From NCBI GenBank assembly GCA_014898415.1, contig RCTD01000005.1:2232001-2296000 (forward strand): a DNA stretch of 64,000 nt. The letters are read 5' to 3'. The notes below the pieces were generated by a model. That model searched no databases. It was not told the origin of the DNA and saw only the letters and a list, made by a program, of their open reading frames with translations. The position numbers were made by a program, and so were the translations under genes. The DNA comes from Stromatinia cepivora. Its lineage: Eukaryota > Ascomycota > Leotiomycetes > Helotiales > Sclerotiniaceae. Shown here one piece after another: positions 22,914 to 35,664 of the stretch. Position 1 is the stretch's first letter. Each line of letters begins with the position of its first letter.

Positions 22914-24159
22914 TCACCTCAATTCTCCTAAGAGTAACGTACGATCCGAAGAAGCGGTAAGGACTAAAAGTCTGTTAGCAAGCGAACCAAGCTGTACAAA
23001 GGGAGAGGAAAATCTTACTTATAGGATCTTTGCCAGGTGACAATTCGGCACAGTTGACCGTTCCCTTATGCCCTGGCAATTTGTACAAGATTTTACCGTT
23101 CTCATTATTCCAAACAACAGCAGTGCCATCTCCAGCTCCTGCAGCAATTCTCTTTCCTGTCGGATCCCAACTTGCCCGAATTAAATTCTTCTCCATTCCT
23201 GCCGGGGCACCATCAAATGTCCGAATATGTCGTTCGGTAGGCGCGAATGGTCTGATATCCCATGTTCGGACCGTCGAGTCCATGGAATTTGATAAAAGCG
23301 TTTGAGAATCCGGTGAAACTCGAAGCGATGTAATGGTATCTTGATGACCAAGCATGGAATATACCACAGTTTTTCTCCTTATATCCCACACCTTGATATC
23401 ATTGTCAATTCCACCAGAATACAACTCATTTCCAGCTTCTGCTAATGCCACAGCTGTAACAGGAAACTCGGTAGGGATGAAGTCGACAGCGGCTTTGGTC
23501 CTTGGGTCCCAAATGCCTATATATCCATCATCTGATCCACTTATGAGAAGTTCCTCTCCTCTTTTGCTAATATCCATGCAATTGATTACTTCTTCGTGTC
23601 CAACATGTCTTCGTATCCTTGTACCGGTCTCTAAATCCCAACTGGCTAGATGCATATCCGCGGATGCAGAAAATAATGCCCTTGAGTCGCGCGACCATTG
23701 TAAATCTAATACTGCGCCCTTATGTCCCGTTAAAGTTCCGTAGTTCTCGCAATCTCCGTATGTTCTCCATAAGTCTGCAAAGAATCAGCATGAATGTGAC
23801 AAAGAAGTGAGGTGGGCTGCTCACTAATTGATCTATCCATTGACCCTGAAGCAATATAGTTTCCATTTGGATCAAATTTGGCAGCAAATACCTCTCCTGA
23901 ATGTCCTTCCAATTGCATTACTGGAGCTTGTAAACCACTCGTCCGAGGTATCTATTTCACGAAAGTTAGCCAGACAGTTCCTGGATATTGAATCATTCCA
24001 TAAAAATCGATGTGTACGTACTGCTTGTATGAGTGCGCCATTGCCAGTTGAGCCATTTGTGGTAGATAAAGCCGTGCTCTCATTCCCTACATTCTGCCTT
24101 TTCACAACCATTTGTGAGGATCCAAAGGAGCCGGAAGCCGGTCGTTTCCCCGAAGACAT
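22914..24159 (-). CDS. U5 snRNP 40-kDa WD40 protein (SNRNP40/Cwf17-like)
   Basis: Four exons: 24159-24022, 23951-23825, 23774-23019 and 22963-22914. The introns are 70, 50 and 55 bp, all phases agree, and the product is 356 residues. After a short disordered start (MSSGKRPASGSF, VVKRQN) comes a full WD40 propeller with repeated GH and WD signatures, such as LEGHSGEVFAAKF, LTGHKGAVLDLQW, VGHEEVINCMDIS, WDIRRKTVVYSMLGHQD and PGHKGTVNCAEL. It ends with SSDRTLLLGELR. This is the arrangement of the U5 snRNP 40K protein, which contacts Prp8 in the spliceosome (family knowledge). An upstream in-frame ATG at 24180 would add seven residues. The gene is divergent from the Bet3 gene, with 249 bp between the start codons. 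Confidence 0.9.
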
Positions 24160-24408
24160 GATTGAAGCTTCCGCCGTCAAGCTACGCGTAAATTTCCGAG
24201 AGATAGGTACGAATGTTCAAGCCTGCGCGTTGTTGGTACCAAGGCTAGAGTTGTAGAATGCAATATGAATTTCTGAAAAGTACGCTAAAGTGCGGCCGCC
24301 TAGCGCAGGCTTGTGCCTGGACCAATTATTAGCCATGAACACCTCGGAACATGAAATGAATATCACAAAACAAATTCAGGTGAAGTTTGGTAATTACGAG
24401 ACAGAAAT
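24160..24408. promoter_or_regulatory. Shared divergent promoter, U5-40K and Bet3
   Basis: The 249 bp between two divergent start codons must carry both promoters. No clear TATA box is seen. Confidence 0.55.
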
Positions 24409-25154
24409 ATGGCTTCCAATAAAGCCGCCAGAATGGGTGAGGAGTAAGTGGTCTTTTTTTAATCATCAGGTCAATATGTACTAATGCGCAACTCAGGGTC
24501 TGGAAGTAAGTACACTTAAAGCAAAAGAAACACTCGCCATATCTCACGATGGCTGATCAGCATCCAGAAGTCGTGTGGACAAAGTTAATGCCGAACTCGT
24601 TACTCTTACCTATGGAACTATTGTGGCACAGCTCTGCAAAGATTACGAAAGTGATTATGTAGAAGTCAACAAACAACTTGATAAGATGGGTTATAACATC
24701 GGGCTACGATTAATCGAGGACTACCTTGCCAAGTCAAATACCATGAGACGCTGCTCGAACTTTAGGGAGACTGCGGAGATGATTGCTAAGGTATGGCTCA
24801 AATGGTTGTTGTGGGGAGTATGATGCTGATACGAGATAATAGGTTGGGTTTAAGATATTCTTGAACATTACCCCCGCAGTTTCGAATTGGACGAGTGATA
24901 ACAAACAATTCTCCTTGATATTCGAAGAGAATCCTTTGGCCGACTTTGTGGAATTACCAGACGATGGAAGAGCACAAGATGAGTTGTGGTATTCGAATAT
25001 CTTCTGCGGGATTTTGAGGGGCGCATTGGAGATGGTGCAAATGCAAGTCGAGGCTCACTTCATCAGTGATATCCTCAGAGGTCATGATTCAACTGAGATG
25101 AGAATCACTTTGGTCAGATATATTGATGATGAGATGCCGATGGATGACGATTAG
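24409..25154 (+). CDS. BET3: TRAPP complex core subunit Bet3 (TRAPPC3)
   Basis: Four exons: 24409-24443, 24497-24505 (9 nt), 24568-24790 and 24843-25154, giving 192 residues. Exon 1 encodes [12 protein letters not shown], the 9-nt exon supplies VW, and exon 3 continues [17 protein letters not shown]. The join reproduces the expected Bet3 N-terminus. Other family marks are [20 protein letters not shown], the conserved palmitoylation-pocket cysteine (near residue 77, in [16 protein letters not shown]), [10 protein letters not shown] and [14 protein letters not shown]. Bet3 is a core subunit of TRAPP, the exchange factor and tether for Ypt1/Rab1 in ER-to-Golgi transport (family knowledge). The apparent GTG start at 24575 is internal. 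The length matches the family. Confidence 0.92.
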
Positions 25155-27688
25155 GGAAGGAGTTGTTTCAGGTGGGAGTGCATATTAATGGCGTTTAGGA
25201 TTGGGGAAATATCATTGCGAGGATTTGGAAGACATGGGATCTTTATGGCTCAAGGTAGATTATAAAATCTTGGTTTTGATGTCGAAAATTAATGCATGAA
25301 TTTGAGACTATATACACCTGGTAGACCAGTAGAAGTATCTACATGGATAGCTTGGTGGGATTTGTATCTTGGGGTGATCGTTGGTCCGTCCATCAGATCT
25401 TAAAATGTTTCTAAGCTGCTTGAACACTTGACAATTCAAGCCTGGCGGCTTTGGAAATATCCATAAATCCAAGCCTAACATCAATCAAAGATTGGCAAAT
25501 TATTGTCTTGTTTTATTGGATAATGCTACGTGATGATTTAAATTTTGAATGAAGGTTAAAAAAATATGATGGGACGCTGGAGCCGGGAAGGTCGAAGAGA
25601 AGAGTCTGTATGTGGATGACTTGAAGCATAGCTGCAATTAAAAGGCTTCTCAAGGGGTATACCGTCAAGTAACAGGGAGGGAAAGACGACGAGGTGGATA
25701 GAAAGATTTATGGAACTTCCAGAATTCATTCCCCTCATGGCTCTCGAGATGATGTAGTCTTCCGAGCTGTCGTCGACAGAAGTGAAGTCACGAAGAGAGA
25801 AGGCAGGGAGGATCTGGAAAAAGAGCCGACGACAGAGGGTGCGGAGTCGGCGAAAAGGAAAGAGAAATGAATTGTGCAATGACAGGATTACGATGGCGTG
25901 TAAACGAGGGGAAAATCTGGAAGTGGGGAGATCAAGCAGGAATTCCTCTGGGAGGAACGAATGGAGGTTGAAAGAGGTGTTTGATCTATAGATAATGCTA
26001 AGAATAGCAGTGACAGAAAAGATGCAGGTCATATTACCGGGAATACTCCAACTCCAGTAGAGCAGGGTCATTTTTCTATATCTAGCAATTTCACGTTTCC
26101 ATAAGTTTCAGATCTTCATTTTTTTGTCAAGCAATGAAAAGCATCAATTCCCTTAAATTCCAAGTGACGCGTTTTGTAGAATAACCACCATCGAGTTTGC
26201 AGGCAGGTGAAAAGCTATTATATGCAGGCTACGAGGACTTAAAGAGCAGGCTTAATATTAGGATGTTCAAACTGAAGTCTCGGAGACAACAAGGCGAGAA
26301 CTAAGTCTTTACTGAGAAGTCAAATGAAAGAGCAAGGACGTTCGAAAAGACAGAGGGTAATTGATAGCACTGTAGTGATGAACATGAGAGAAATAGTTAT
26401 GGCAGCAGAACTTTGGAATGCATCCAGCAAACTGGAATGTGCAAGCTTAGGTCTCAGTACTTAGTAGTTGTTTGGATCCATTCGACTCGCTGTAAATTTT
26501 CTGGAAGCGAGAAGCGAGGTATTACTCCTCGTTCATTGTGAATAACCTCGTATACGTTCCGTTCAAAGCTTCTATTAGCTGCCTTACGAGTAGTATTCAC
26601 GAAGAGATTAACAGCGTGCTTTTATTAGCGCGGAAACTTCTTGTCTTTATCATATATACCCATCATGAGGCCCCTGATCATCAAATGTTTATCATCTCAG
26701 ATAATACAATGTATACCACACTTCTACCCTCATCCATGCAGAAGGTATATTTCCTTCACCACGATCTCAGCACAAGTATTTTTACATCCCTCGCTGCTAC
26801 TATACTTTTGCGCTGGTAAGTGTGTTTCAAAAGCGAAATGTAACGTATGCAGCGGTTTTGGTGGTATTTGTTGGTACTTTTATGAGCCCTGTCAATTGAA
26901 ACGAGAAGGGACGAAAGAGGGGGAACGGACATCATAGGCTATTAAAACCGACTGGTACATTGAGCACTGTAGAAAGCTGGCGGGTTGAGTTTGTTTCTGT
27001 TGGTATCCTGGGCTTTGATGAAGAGCTAAGAGAAGCAAGGCGGACGGGACATATTGAGCGCATATACTACCTACCAAAACATGCTTTTCTCACAATTTCA
27101 TGTATTTTGATCAATTTGGTAGCAAGGATGCTTAAATTCACAAGGTACTGCAGATGTGCCAGTATCTATCTAGCTTACATGTCTGGCCATCAGCCAAAGC
27201 TAATGTTATCAACATTTTTCTCTATGAGCATCAGTTTGAGAAGAAATGAATACCAGAGTAGAACATGTGGAATAAGATTGTGAACCTCACCACCAGAAGT
27301 TTTCTTTCTCTCGTCTGGCATAACCACTGCCGCCACAGTCAAAATACCCCCTTCCCCAATGAAGCAATCTCTCTACGGCCATAACAATCTTAATTTGGCA
27401 CCACTCTCATCTTCTTTTCTTCGATACTTTGGCAGCTTGCTTGGTTGGCATTGGATGCTTGCAGTGAAAACCTCCTTAACATATGATATATGTTGTAGAT
27501 GGTTACGCCCTGGTTTTGTAGGTGCGGGAACTTGGAAGGTCGATTTTCGATGAAGGATAGATCGATGAGATTCGATATTGGTTGCTGGCCGCACAGAGCA
27601 GCAAAGAGTATCCGTTGATCCGGGAGGAACATCCTTAATGTATCATGATTATGATGTCTTACGGTGAATGAACCTTATAAACGTGGAA
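25155..27688. other. Intergenic; no gene recognised
   Basis: 3' flanks of the convergent Bet3 and Upf1 genes. A minus-strand frame of 171 codons (25556-26071) and several plus-strand frames of 60-107 codons exist, but they carry no recognisable domain and contain no splice-consistent extension that I could find. Confidence 0.5.
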
Positions 27689-30600
27689 TCAGTCATAACC
27701 TCCTCCGATTTGACTTGCGAATGCAGTAGAAACACTCTTCTCGTCATCATCAAATCGACGACCACTCAACAAAGAGCTGGTGCCAAAGACACTACCGGCA
27801 TCGCCAGTTTTGTAGTCAGCAATGCGACCGCCAGACTCAACGTATTGCTTCAAGCGGTCAGACTGACTCAAACTAGTTTGTTTCTGTCCTTCGTGAACGC
27901 TGGCACCGAGACTGACGCCACCTTGACCAATACCTCTGCCATCTGTAACACTACTGCTTGTGACATCAGTGAACTCACTAGCAGCAACAGATTCTCCGGC
28001 GATGCTCTCAGGTCCACGTCCACGTCCTTTTTGACCATTGGCACGTGATCCTCGTGAATCAAGACCGGGCCAATGGTCAAGGCCAGCTAGGGGGAAGTTA
28101 CCAAAGCCTGCGGGATAAGCAGATCCAACACCCACACCACCGAGATGGGATGAGTGAACGGAAGAAACATCATCCAAAGCAGAACTCATCATTGAACCTG
28201 TTTCGGTGAAATCCTGGAATTGAGGGGCTTTGCTATTGCCATTTCGGCCATTGTGGGACAATCCCATTTGATAACGTTGTGGACCACGATAGCTTGTCTT
28301 TGGACGACTAAATTGTATGAGTGAGGTCTGCAGATTGGAAAGCACACCTTCGACAAGACAATTAGAATCCTTGAAATGTTGCAATAAGAAATGCCAGAGA
28401 GGGTGCTTGGACAAAACCTTTGGATTACCAACAATGACAAGGCCATACTTAGCACGTGTCAAAGCTACATTGAGACGTCTAGGATCGCTCAAGAAACCAA
28501 TACCTTGATGATCATTAGATCTGACACAAGAAAGGATGATGAAATCTTTCTCTCGCCCTTGAAAGGCGTCTACAGAAGCAACTTCAACCTCCTTATAGTG
28601 CTCTTTCTTAAAGGAACCAGCATTTTGCATGGAAGTTACGACATAACTTCGTTGGCCTTCATATGGGGTGATAACGCCAATATCTCCAGGTTGTACTCCG
28701 GCCTTGAAAAAGCGAGTAACAATCTTCTCGACATTTGAGGCTTCAGTTCTGTTGAGATAAGAAGTGCCAGAAGCAGAAATTTCTTCATTACCGAGATTGG
28801 ACCAGAACATCATCGGTGTATCGGCTACAGGCCAAGGGAAATCAACATCTCGGCGAATTCGTTGTTGCGTTGTGACGCCATTTTGTAGAGAGCCATCGTA
28901 GAACATGTTGGATGGAAATTTAGAAAGACATGGGTGCATACGATACTGCACATTGAGTAGAATAGGCTTGAGGCCAAGTTTGACTAGACGTTCGAAAAGT
29001 GACTGATCCAGACCTGCCTTTGCAGCCTTCTTGTTCATGATAACGGGGCCCAATTGTTTGTGATCACCGATCAAAACTACTTGCTTGCATCCTAGAACAA
29101 GTGGAATCATACATTCTGGTTCCGCGGATTGAGTAGATTCGTCGATGAGGACTGTCCTGAATTTCATCTTGGCAAGTCTTGGGTCTCCAGCTCCAACACA
29201 AGTACAACAAATGACATCAGCATTACTCAAAATCTCACGTTCGGCTGCTCTTGTCAATGCCTTGAACTTCTTCTCATCTTGACTTGACAATTCGCCCAAC
29301 TCGCTCTTCAATTGAGTAAGTTTAGCCAATTCATGATTGCTATCATTCATGCGGACCTGCTCATGCAAAGAGAGAAACCCGACAGATGATTCAACGTCTT
29401 CACGGGACTTGGCTGTAAGGCGAACAACTTTGAGTTGAGTTCGATGTATACGCTCACAGAGTTGGTCGACAGCAACGTTAGAAGGAGCACATACAAGGAC
29501 CTGACCACCATTGACCTTGGCCAAATGATAGATGACTGTAGCGGATGTGACCGTCTTTCCAGTTCCTGGGGGCCCTTGAATAAGACTCAAAGGCTTTTGT
29601 AATACACTCTTGACGGCATTAATCTGACTGCTGTTCAATTCTGGTAGACCAGGAACACTAAACTTCTTGGGCATTTGAATCTTCATTGGAGCCGCAGCTA
29701 CCTCGTGACCAAGAAGTTTGTGGAAAATATATCCCGATACACTCATTTCGTCGACAGCAAAAGTCTTCATGGCAAATTGCATGCGGTCGTAAGATGTTGC
29801 CTTCCATACATAATCGGCAGAAAAGTTGTGGGTGCATTCCGTTGGAACTGATTTATCGTTGCCGACCTTTCGGAGTTCGATAGTAACTTCGTCAGATTGA
29901 TTGTTCGGAATTTTTACCACATATCCAACACCCTCCCAGACAGGTCGTAACTCGCCTTTGTATTTGAGTCGCATCTCATCACCTACAGCGAGTTTTACAT
30001 CACCAAGCTCAATCTTGGGAAGAATGAAACTGGCCAGATGTTTGTTATTCAAACCATAATCCCAACGAATGATTAAACCATCCTCGGATTGAGCTTCCTT
30101 GAGTTTACGATCGTAATCTGCCTCAATTTTGACTAAAGGTCCAAAGATATTTTGATATTGGTAGGCATCATCGTATTTGAGAAGGACAGGGGCCGGATCA
30201 TCATCAATTCCAGCTGCCTTTTCCAGATCTTGAAGAGTAGCGTTGACATTATCCTTCCACATCTCCTCCAACTTCGCAATCATGGGTGGTGTGAGGTGTC
30301 GAGCGCGAAGTTGTTCTGCATCCGTAGGAAGAGAGACAAGCCAAGTCAAAAAGGATCGATCCTCAATCAACGGTTGCCATTTGGATACATCCCAACTCAT
30401 ATCCTTTGAAGACGGAGCGGAAGCGCAAGGTTGACGGCATAGGAGAACCACGACGGTGTCGGACTTCGCAGGAATGAAGCCGAGTAGGAAAACATTCTTT
30501 ATACCACAGTTGTAGCATTCAAGTACGGTATCTCCAAGAGTTGACATTGGGTGCAATTGAACTTCCTTGTGTCTTGCGCGAACAAGATGATTGACGATAT

Positions 30601-31047
30601 GTGAAGATGTAGCAGTTCCACGGGCACTGCAGAACCATTTGTTGCATCCCAAGCACTTGACGACACAGCTTGGAGAGTGAATTCCACAATATCTACACAG
30701 CAATCAGCCCAGCTCAGGACAATACAGGTTGTCGATGGTTTCACTTACGCGCATGCGTGTGCTGGAAGTTCCTTCTCATCATCGAGACCTCGAAGTCCAA
30801 GAGTTTTCATACCACCAAGTGGAACACTTGCAAGACTCTCATTATCATCGTCATCGAATACTTCGGTCTCGTTGTCATCATCATCGCTTCTTAGTCTGCT
30901 GGATCCCAAGCCACCATGACCTCCATATTGTCCATATAACAAGCTTTCTTCCGGATCAATATTTGAAAGATCATCCGCACCAGCGTTGATTGCAGCAGCA
31001 GAATCGGATATTAGGTGGTTTCCAACATAGGCGAAAGCGCTTTCCAT
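27689..31047 (-). CDS. UPF1: Nonsense-mediated decay helicase Upf1 (Nam7)
   Basis: Two exons (31047-30749 and 30692-27689) with a 56-bp intron (GTAAGT donor, GTGTAG acceptor) give 1,100 residues. Exon 1 has an acidic leader and ends in HAC. Exon 2 opens with the Cys/His-rich Upf2-binding domain ([16 protein letters not shown]). The superfamily-1 helicase core follows: Walker A GPPGTGKT (Lys at about residue 479), DESTQ box, [25 protein letters not shown] and [11 protein letters not shown]. The C-terminal tail has Ser-Gln dipeptides (SLSQSD), as in phosphorylated Upf1 tails. Upf1 is the central ATP-dependent helicase of nonsense-mediated mRNA decay in the cytoplasm (family knowledge). The start MESAFAYVG is chosen as the first ATG with family-like sequence; an in-frame ATG at 31083 would add 12 residues. 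Confidence 0.96.
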
Positions 31048-31572
31048 GATGACAGTATGTCCAGATACTAAATAAAATTGCAAAGGTCAGAAGTAGCTAC
31101 AGATTAGGGGAATATCGAATAAGAACAAGAGAATCAGCTGCTGGAGATTTCAGCAGATTTAAGAAATACCATTCATACTTACAGAAGGTTGGACAAATTT
31201 CTTATGTATGAAAGTAAGGCGCAAAGGTATTGGAGTTACTGTAGAAAACTGGACAAGGCTTTCAAGTCATTATCAAAAGACTTTGATTGGATAGCAATTT
31301 GTCTTGCAGAGGTTGATATCTTTTGTAAAATATTGAATGCGTCCAGAACTTTTTTTTCCTGATGTTGATCTGTTGGTGGAGTGCTTGAAGAGGTGCACAG
31401 TTACTTTTTGATTGTGGGATTTCACAATTGATTGATACCATGATTAGGTTGCTTAGCGTGCCGACGTTGATAAAGGTTTGCGATAGAAACTTTTTCTCTA
31501 ACTTGACTAACCTTAAGCTTCTTTTTACTCAAAATAACTACAACTCTCCTTGAAGTTGAAACATTTGTTAAA
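31048..31572. promoter_or_regulatory. Divergent promoter region, Upf1 and Imp4
   Basis: 525 bp between divergent start codons. It is AT-rich with no clear TATA box, and a pyrimidine-rich stretch precedes the Imp4 start. Confidence 0.5.
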
Positions 31573-32548
31573 ATGATTGTAAGTTATCCCATACTGATGA
31601 CCATATCTCTTTTCATATTAATATTTTGATCTCCATTGACTAACGTAGATTTTATAGCGCAAACAAGCCCGACAACGACGAGATTATCTCTATAGAAGAG
31701 CTTTAACACTTCGAGATGCTGAGATCAGTGAAAAGCGCGCAAAGCTTCGAGCTTCTTTAGCATCAGGCAAACCTTTAGATCCATCGATCGCGAACGATAA
31801 AAAACTACGAGAAGATTATAAATATGATGAATCACGACCAGATTTGACGGCAAATGAGGAGCTTGATTTGGATGATGAATATGCTCAACTTTCTGGAATT
31901 GTTGATCCTAGAGTGCTTGTCACAACTTCAAGAGATCCCTCATCGAGGCTTTCTGCTTTTGCGAAAGAGATTAGATTGTTGATACCAACATCAATCCGTC
32001 TGAATCGAGGAAACCTCATTCTACCAAATCTAATAACATCTGCTCAAGCATCTGGACTTTCCGATATCATCCTTCTTCATGAACATCGTGGTACACCAAC
32101 AGCCCTGACATTATCCCACTTCCCGCATGGACCTACAATATCTTTTTCTCTACACAATGTTGTTTTGCGCCATGATATCCCAAACAGCTCGCGTGGTACG
32201 GTCAGCGAATCTTATCCTCATCTAATCTTCGAAGGCTTTACATCAAGATTAGGTCTTCGAATCGTCAAAATCTTGAAGCATATCTTTCCACCAAGAGAAG
32301 CGATCACGAACAAGACGAAAATCGGAAACAGGGTTGTAACTTTCAAGAATATTGAAGATAGTATCGAAGTTCGACACCACGTGTTCGTCAAAACAGGATA
32401 TCAAAGTGTGGAACTCGCAGAAGTTGGACCTCGAATGACGATGAGATGTTTCGAGATCAGAGGAGGAACTTTGGAGAATAAGGACGGTGATGTTGAATGG
32501 AGAATGAACCAGTATACGAGAACTTCGAAGAAGAAGGACTATCTGTAA
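31573..32548 (+). CDS. IMP4: U3 snoRNP protein Imp4 (Brix domain)
   Basis: Two exons. The first has only six coding bases (31573-31578, Met-Ile), then a 79-bp intron (GTAAGT donor, TTATAG acceptor). Exon 2 (31658-32548) starts RKQARQRRDYLYRRAL, giving 298 residues. The N-terminal basic helix is typical of Imp4. The Brix domain follows with VLVTTSRDPSSRLSAFAKEI, the IRLNRGN motif, HEHRGTPTALTLSHFPHGPT and the C-terminal DSIEVRHHVF and GPRMTMRCFEIRGG. Imp4 works with Mpp10 and Imp3 in the small-subunit processome during 18S rRNA maturation in the nucleolus (family knowledge). The first ATG in the longer open frame (31844) is internal; the conserved N-terminus needs the short first exon. Confidence 0.93.
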
Positions 32549-33625
32549 AGTCTTGGGGAATGGTTATTTGCTTGTTTGTTTAGCGTGGAGTTTGGTGGAT
32601 TCAACTTACTGTTCGAGGTTTAAAAAATCACAAGTCGAGGTCCTTCTCCATCGACATACCTACGGAAGATTCTGACAAGGAAGGATATATCTGCTGAAAG
32701 TATAGGCAATAGCCATATTGTTGCTGCCACTCTCCATACCTCGTCTACCAATATTGAAAGAATCGAGACTGTACCAAGGAGGGGCTGATGCATCATGGGC
32801 ATGATGTATCTACAATTCATGGTTGGGCATCATTTGGATCCCTTCATTTCAGCTACCTTGTTATGCATTTTGATTTCTTTGTTCAGAATTCCGTTTTGAG
32901 TGATGCAAACAAAAGTGGTGTAAGTAATTAGGAGCACACCCTCAATCGCATTGTGTGTTTGTTTGTTCTACAGGCTCTTTCAATGCTATGTTACATTTAG
33001 TTTCTGAACATGCTACCCACCAAAGATGCCAATTCTCTTTCGCCAGAAACAGGCAGCGAGCCAAAGTGGTTGTTTCGCCTATTCTTCATGCGTCTTTGAT
33101 CAAATTAGTCTGCGTATGCTCCAAAGCTTTCACGGATACCCAATTCAGAGCTTGAAATGTTGATTTTCGGTGATTTTCGGTGATTTACTCGGTCCCCATC
33201 TCCGAATATCCGCAAATTTTTTATCATGTGTGTGGATCTCCTTGATCCTTCAGTATTGACTCGCCGGACATACGGGGGTTGGAGGGGGGGGGGGTAATGT
33301 AAGACATATTGCTGTTTTTCCTGTTTTTTGAAACTCTTTATAAGGATGTTAAAAAAAGCTTCAAAAATAAGGATATTTGGGGGTGTCCTTATAGTCGAAT
33401 TCCGATGATTCCCCGATCGGGTAGTAGAAAGTTGTGATCACATGAATCTCCCGGCTAATTTCGATCGGATATAAAATTCATAAAATTCATAAATATCTTC
33501 TACCTCGATCAAAATCTGTTCAGAATTCCGATAATATTATTTATGTATTAATTATTTGATTGATCGAATAAAAATGTATAGGGGTTTTGGGATCAGAATA
33601 TTTTAAAGATATTTTTTATAAAGAG
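32549..33625. other. Intergenic, grading into the AT-rich transposon island
   Basis: No gene seen. A poly-G run lies near 33283-33295, and TATAAGGA/TCCTTATA inverted arms lie at about 33338 and 33384. Base composition becomes AT-rich from about 33300. Confidence 0.5.
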
Positions 33626-33630
33626 GATTT

Positions 33631-33780
33631 TGTCACGAGATACATGTGATCGCGTCCGATCGGGCTAGTACGGTACTAAGCTTCGAGCCGATCATATATA
33701 TAGCTTTGTAGTACATTCTCTTTAACTCTGTAGCTTTTAATTTTAAGGTTGATTTTTAAACGTTTGTTAGGTTTGTTATA
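33631..33780 (+). repeat. 5' LTR of copy 1
   Basis: 150 bp. It begins TGTCACGAGATACATG and ends GTTTGTTATA, the decayed form of GTTCGTCACA. Confidence 0.88.
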
Positions 33781-35156
33781 TTATTAAAAGTTTTTTTAGA
33801 TAAGAAATGGAATAACATTTATATATATTTATATATATTCTGTTTACTTTTGTTTAGATATATCGCTTCTGCTTTTTCGTTTGTATATAGATCTTTTTGA
33901 TATTATTCGAAGGTATTGTTTTTTTTCTTATTCTTAATTTCTAAGTTATAGATTATGATTCGATAAACTTTGCGATTATAGAACTTTGTAATGAAGTGAT
34001 TTATTAATGGGATGAAATCTTGTTTTTATACTTTTTGATTCTCGAATATATTTTTACTGTTTATACTCTTTCTTGTTCGAAACTTTCTTTTCTTGATTCT
34101 GAAAAGTTTAATAATAGTTTTTAAAAGTTCGATATCTAGCTTCCCTTGATTCGAGCGAAACTACAAATAAACAGCGTTGCGATTAGCGATTCTATAGTTC
34201 AATTTTATTATGTTTATCTTAATTTTGAATCTTATGTACAAATTATAGTATTATTTCAGCTTTTTTTTCTTAATCAAAATATTCCTTTAGATTATATAAT
34301 GATTCTAGATTAATTCATATGTGTTTATAATAATTTGAATAAAGTTCAAGAAGTCGAAGACAAGTTATTTATTTTCAAATAAGGAATCGATTCTCTATAT
34401 ATCTATATTACAAAATTCGAAAGGATTCTTTACAAAGCCAAAGATCAGAATTAGCCCGATTCGAATAAGATCTCAATTTTTCGTAATAGATTTAATATTA
34501 TTTTTAGAAATCGTTTTTCTCAATAACTTTCTTTTCCCCGCTTCTATCCCGATTTTGTTCAGGTTATATAACAACTAGCTATTCGTATAGCAAATGGATT
34601 TCTTGTATCATTTTACTCTAATAAATCTAGAGTTCTATATATATTACAGAATCCATTTTATTCTCGGAATTATGATCCAATGGATATTAGTAACCTTAAT
34701 ATTATTGGTGCCCTTAGCCCTTTTGATATCCAATCGAATAAACTTGATCGTACCTTGATTCTACCCTATATACGAACGCCCGAGTTTTCCCTTTCTAAAA
34801 GAATTTTCTTATATAAATAAAATAAATATATATAATATAGAAGTATCTCCCATTAAATACAAATTTGTTCGTTAGATCTGTATCAAGAAATTCGAGATCG
34901 ATAAAAGCCTATTCCAATTATTATATTGATTATTGAATTCAAAAATGATAATAATAAGAATCTAAAAGAAATAATTAATAATCGATATTTTGAAGATCGT
35001 TTGAAAAAGGTATATAATACGATAAATACATATTCATTGACTGTAATACAATTTATGTATTAAATATTTTTATCAAAAAAAGATTAATAATTATTTTATA
35101 TTTAAATTATTCATTTTAAATAAATTCGAAATGAATTTTTTAAAAGGAGGGGGTAG

Positions 35157-35306
35157 TATTATAAGATATATATAATCATATCCGATTGGATTAATATGGT
35201 ATTAAATTTCAAATCAATCATATATATAGTTTTATAGTATACTCTTTTTAGCTCTATAGCTTTTAATTTTAAGGTTAATCTCTAAACGCTCGTTGGGTTC
35301 GTCACA
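35157..35306 (+). repeat. 3' LTR of copy 1
   Basis: 150 bp. It begins TATTATAAGATA, the decayed form of TGTCACGAGATA, and ends with the intact GTTCGTCACA. Confidence 0.88.
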
Positions 35307-35514
35307 GATTTAAAAATATCGATCATTTTTATATCAAAATAAAAAGAGATCGAAAAAACTACTCTTATAAAGAAAGTATCTTTATAAATAACATTCTTAT
35401 AAAGAGTTTCTACTATACTATTTTAAAGAATCCGAGTAGATATTAAACTGTTTCTCTTCAAATTTCGAATCTTAATGATTTTCAAGATTTCTAACGATAT
35501 TTTAATAAATTTGA

Positions 35515-35664
35515 TGTGACGAACCCAACGAGCGTTTAGAGATCAACCTTAGAATTAAAAGTTATAGAGTTAAAGAGAATATACTATAAAGTTATATATA
35601 TAATCGACTCAGAGTTTAGTATTGTATTAACTTGATCGAATATGATCATATATATCTCGTAACA
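35515..35664 (-). repeat. 3' LTR of copy 2
   Basis: 150 bp. The reversed end TGTGACGAACCCAACGAGCG is well preserved. Confidence 0.87.

Larger units (their letters stand above)
33631..35306 (+). mobile_element. Small LTR retrotransposon, copy 1 (gag-like only, heavily decayed)
   Basis: 1,676 bp bounded by the 5-bp target-site duplication GATTT (33626-33630 and 35307-35311). Two 150-bp direct LTRs (33631-33780 and 35157-35306) start TGTCACGAGATAC and end in CGTCACA or its decayed form. A polypurine tract (AAAAGGAGGGGGTAG) sits directly before the 3' LTR. The 1,376-bp interior aligns by eye with copy 3, with many extra C-to-T and G-to-A differences, and no intact frame remains. No protease, reverse transcriptase or integrase can be fitted into an interior of this size. 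Confidence 0.9.

Noticed and set aside
25556..26071. 171-codon frame on the minus strand
   Set aside because: No domain, no signal or splice structure, and the opposite strand is open too; most likely a chance frame in the 3' flank of Bet3/Upf1.
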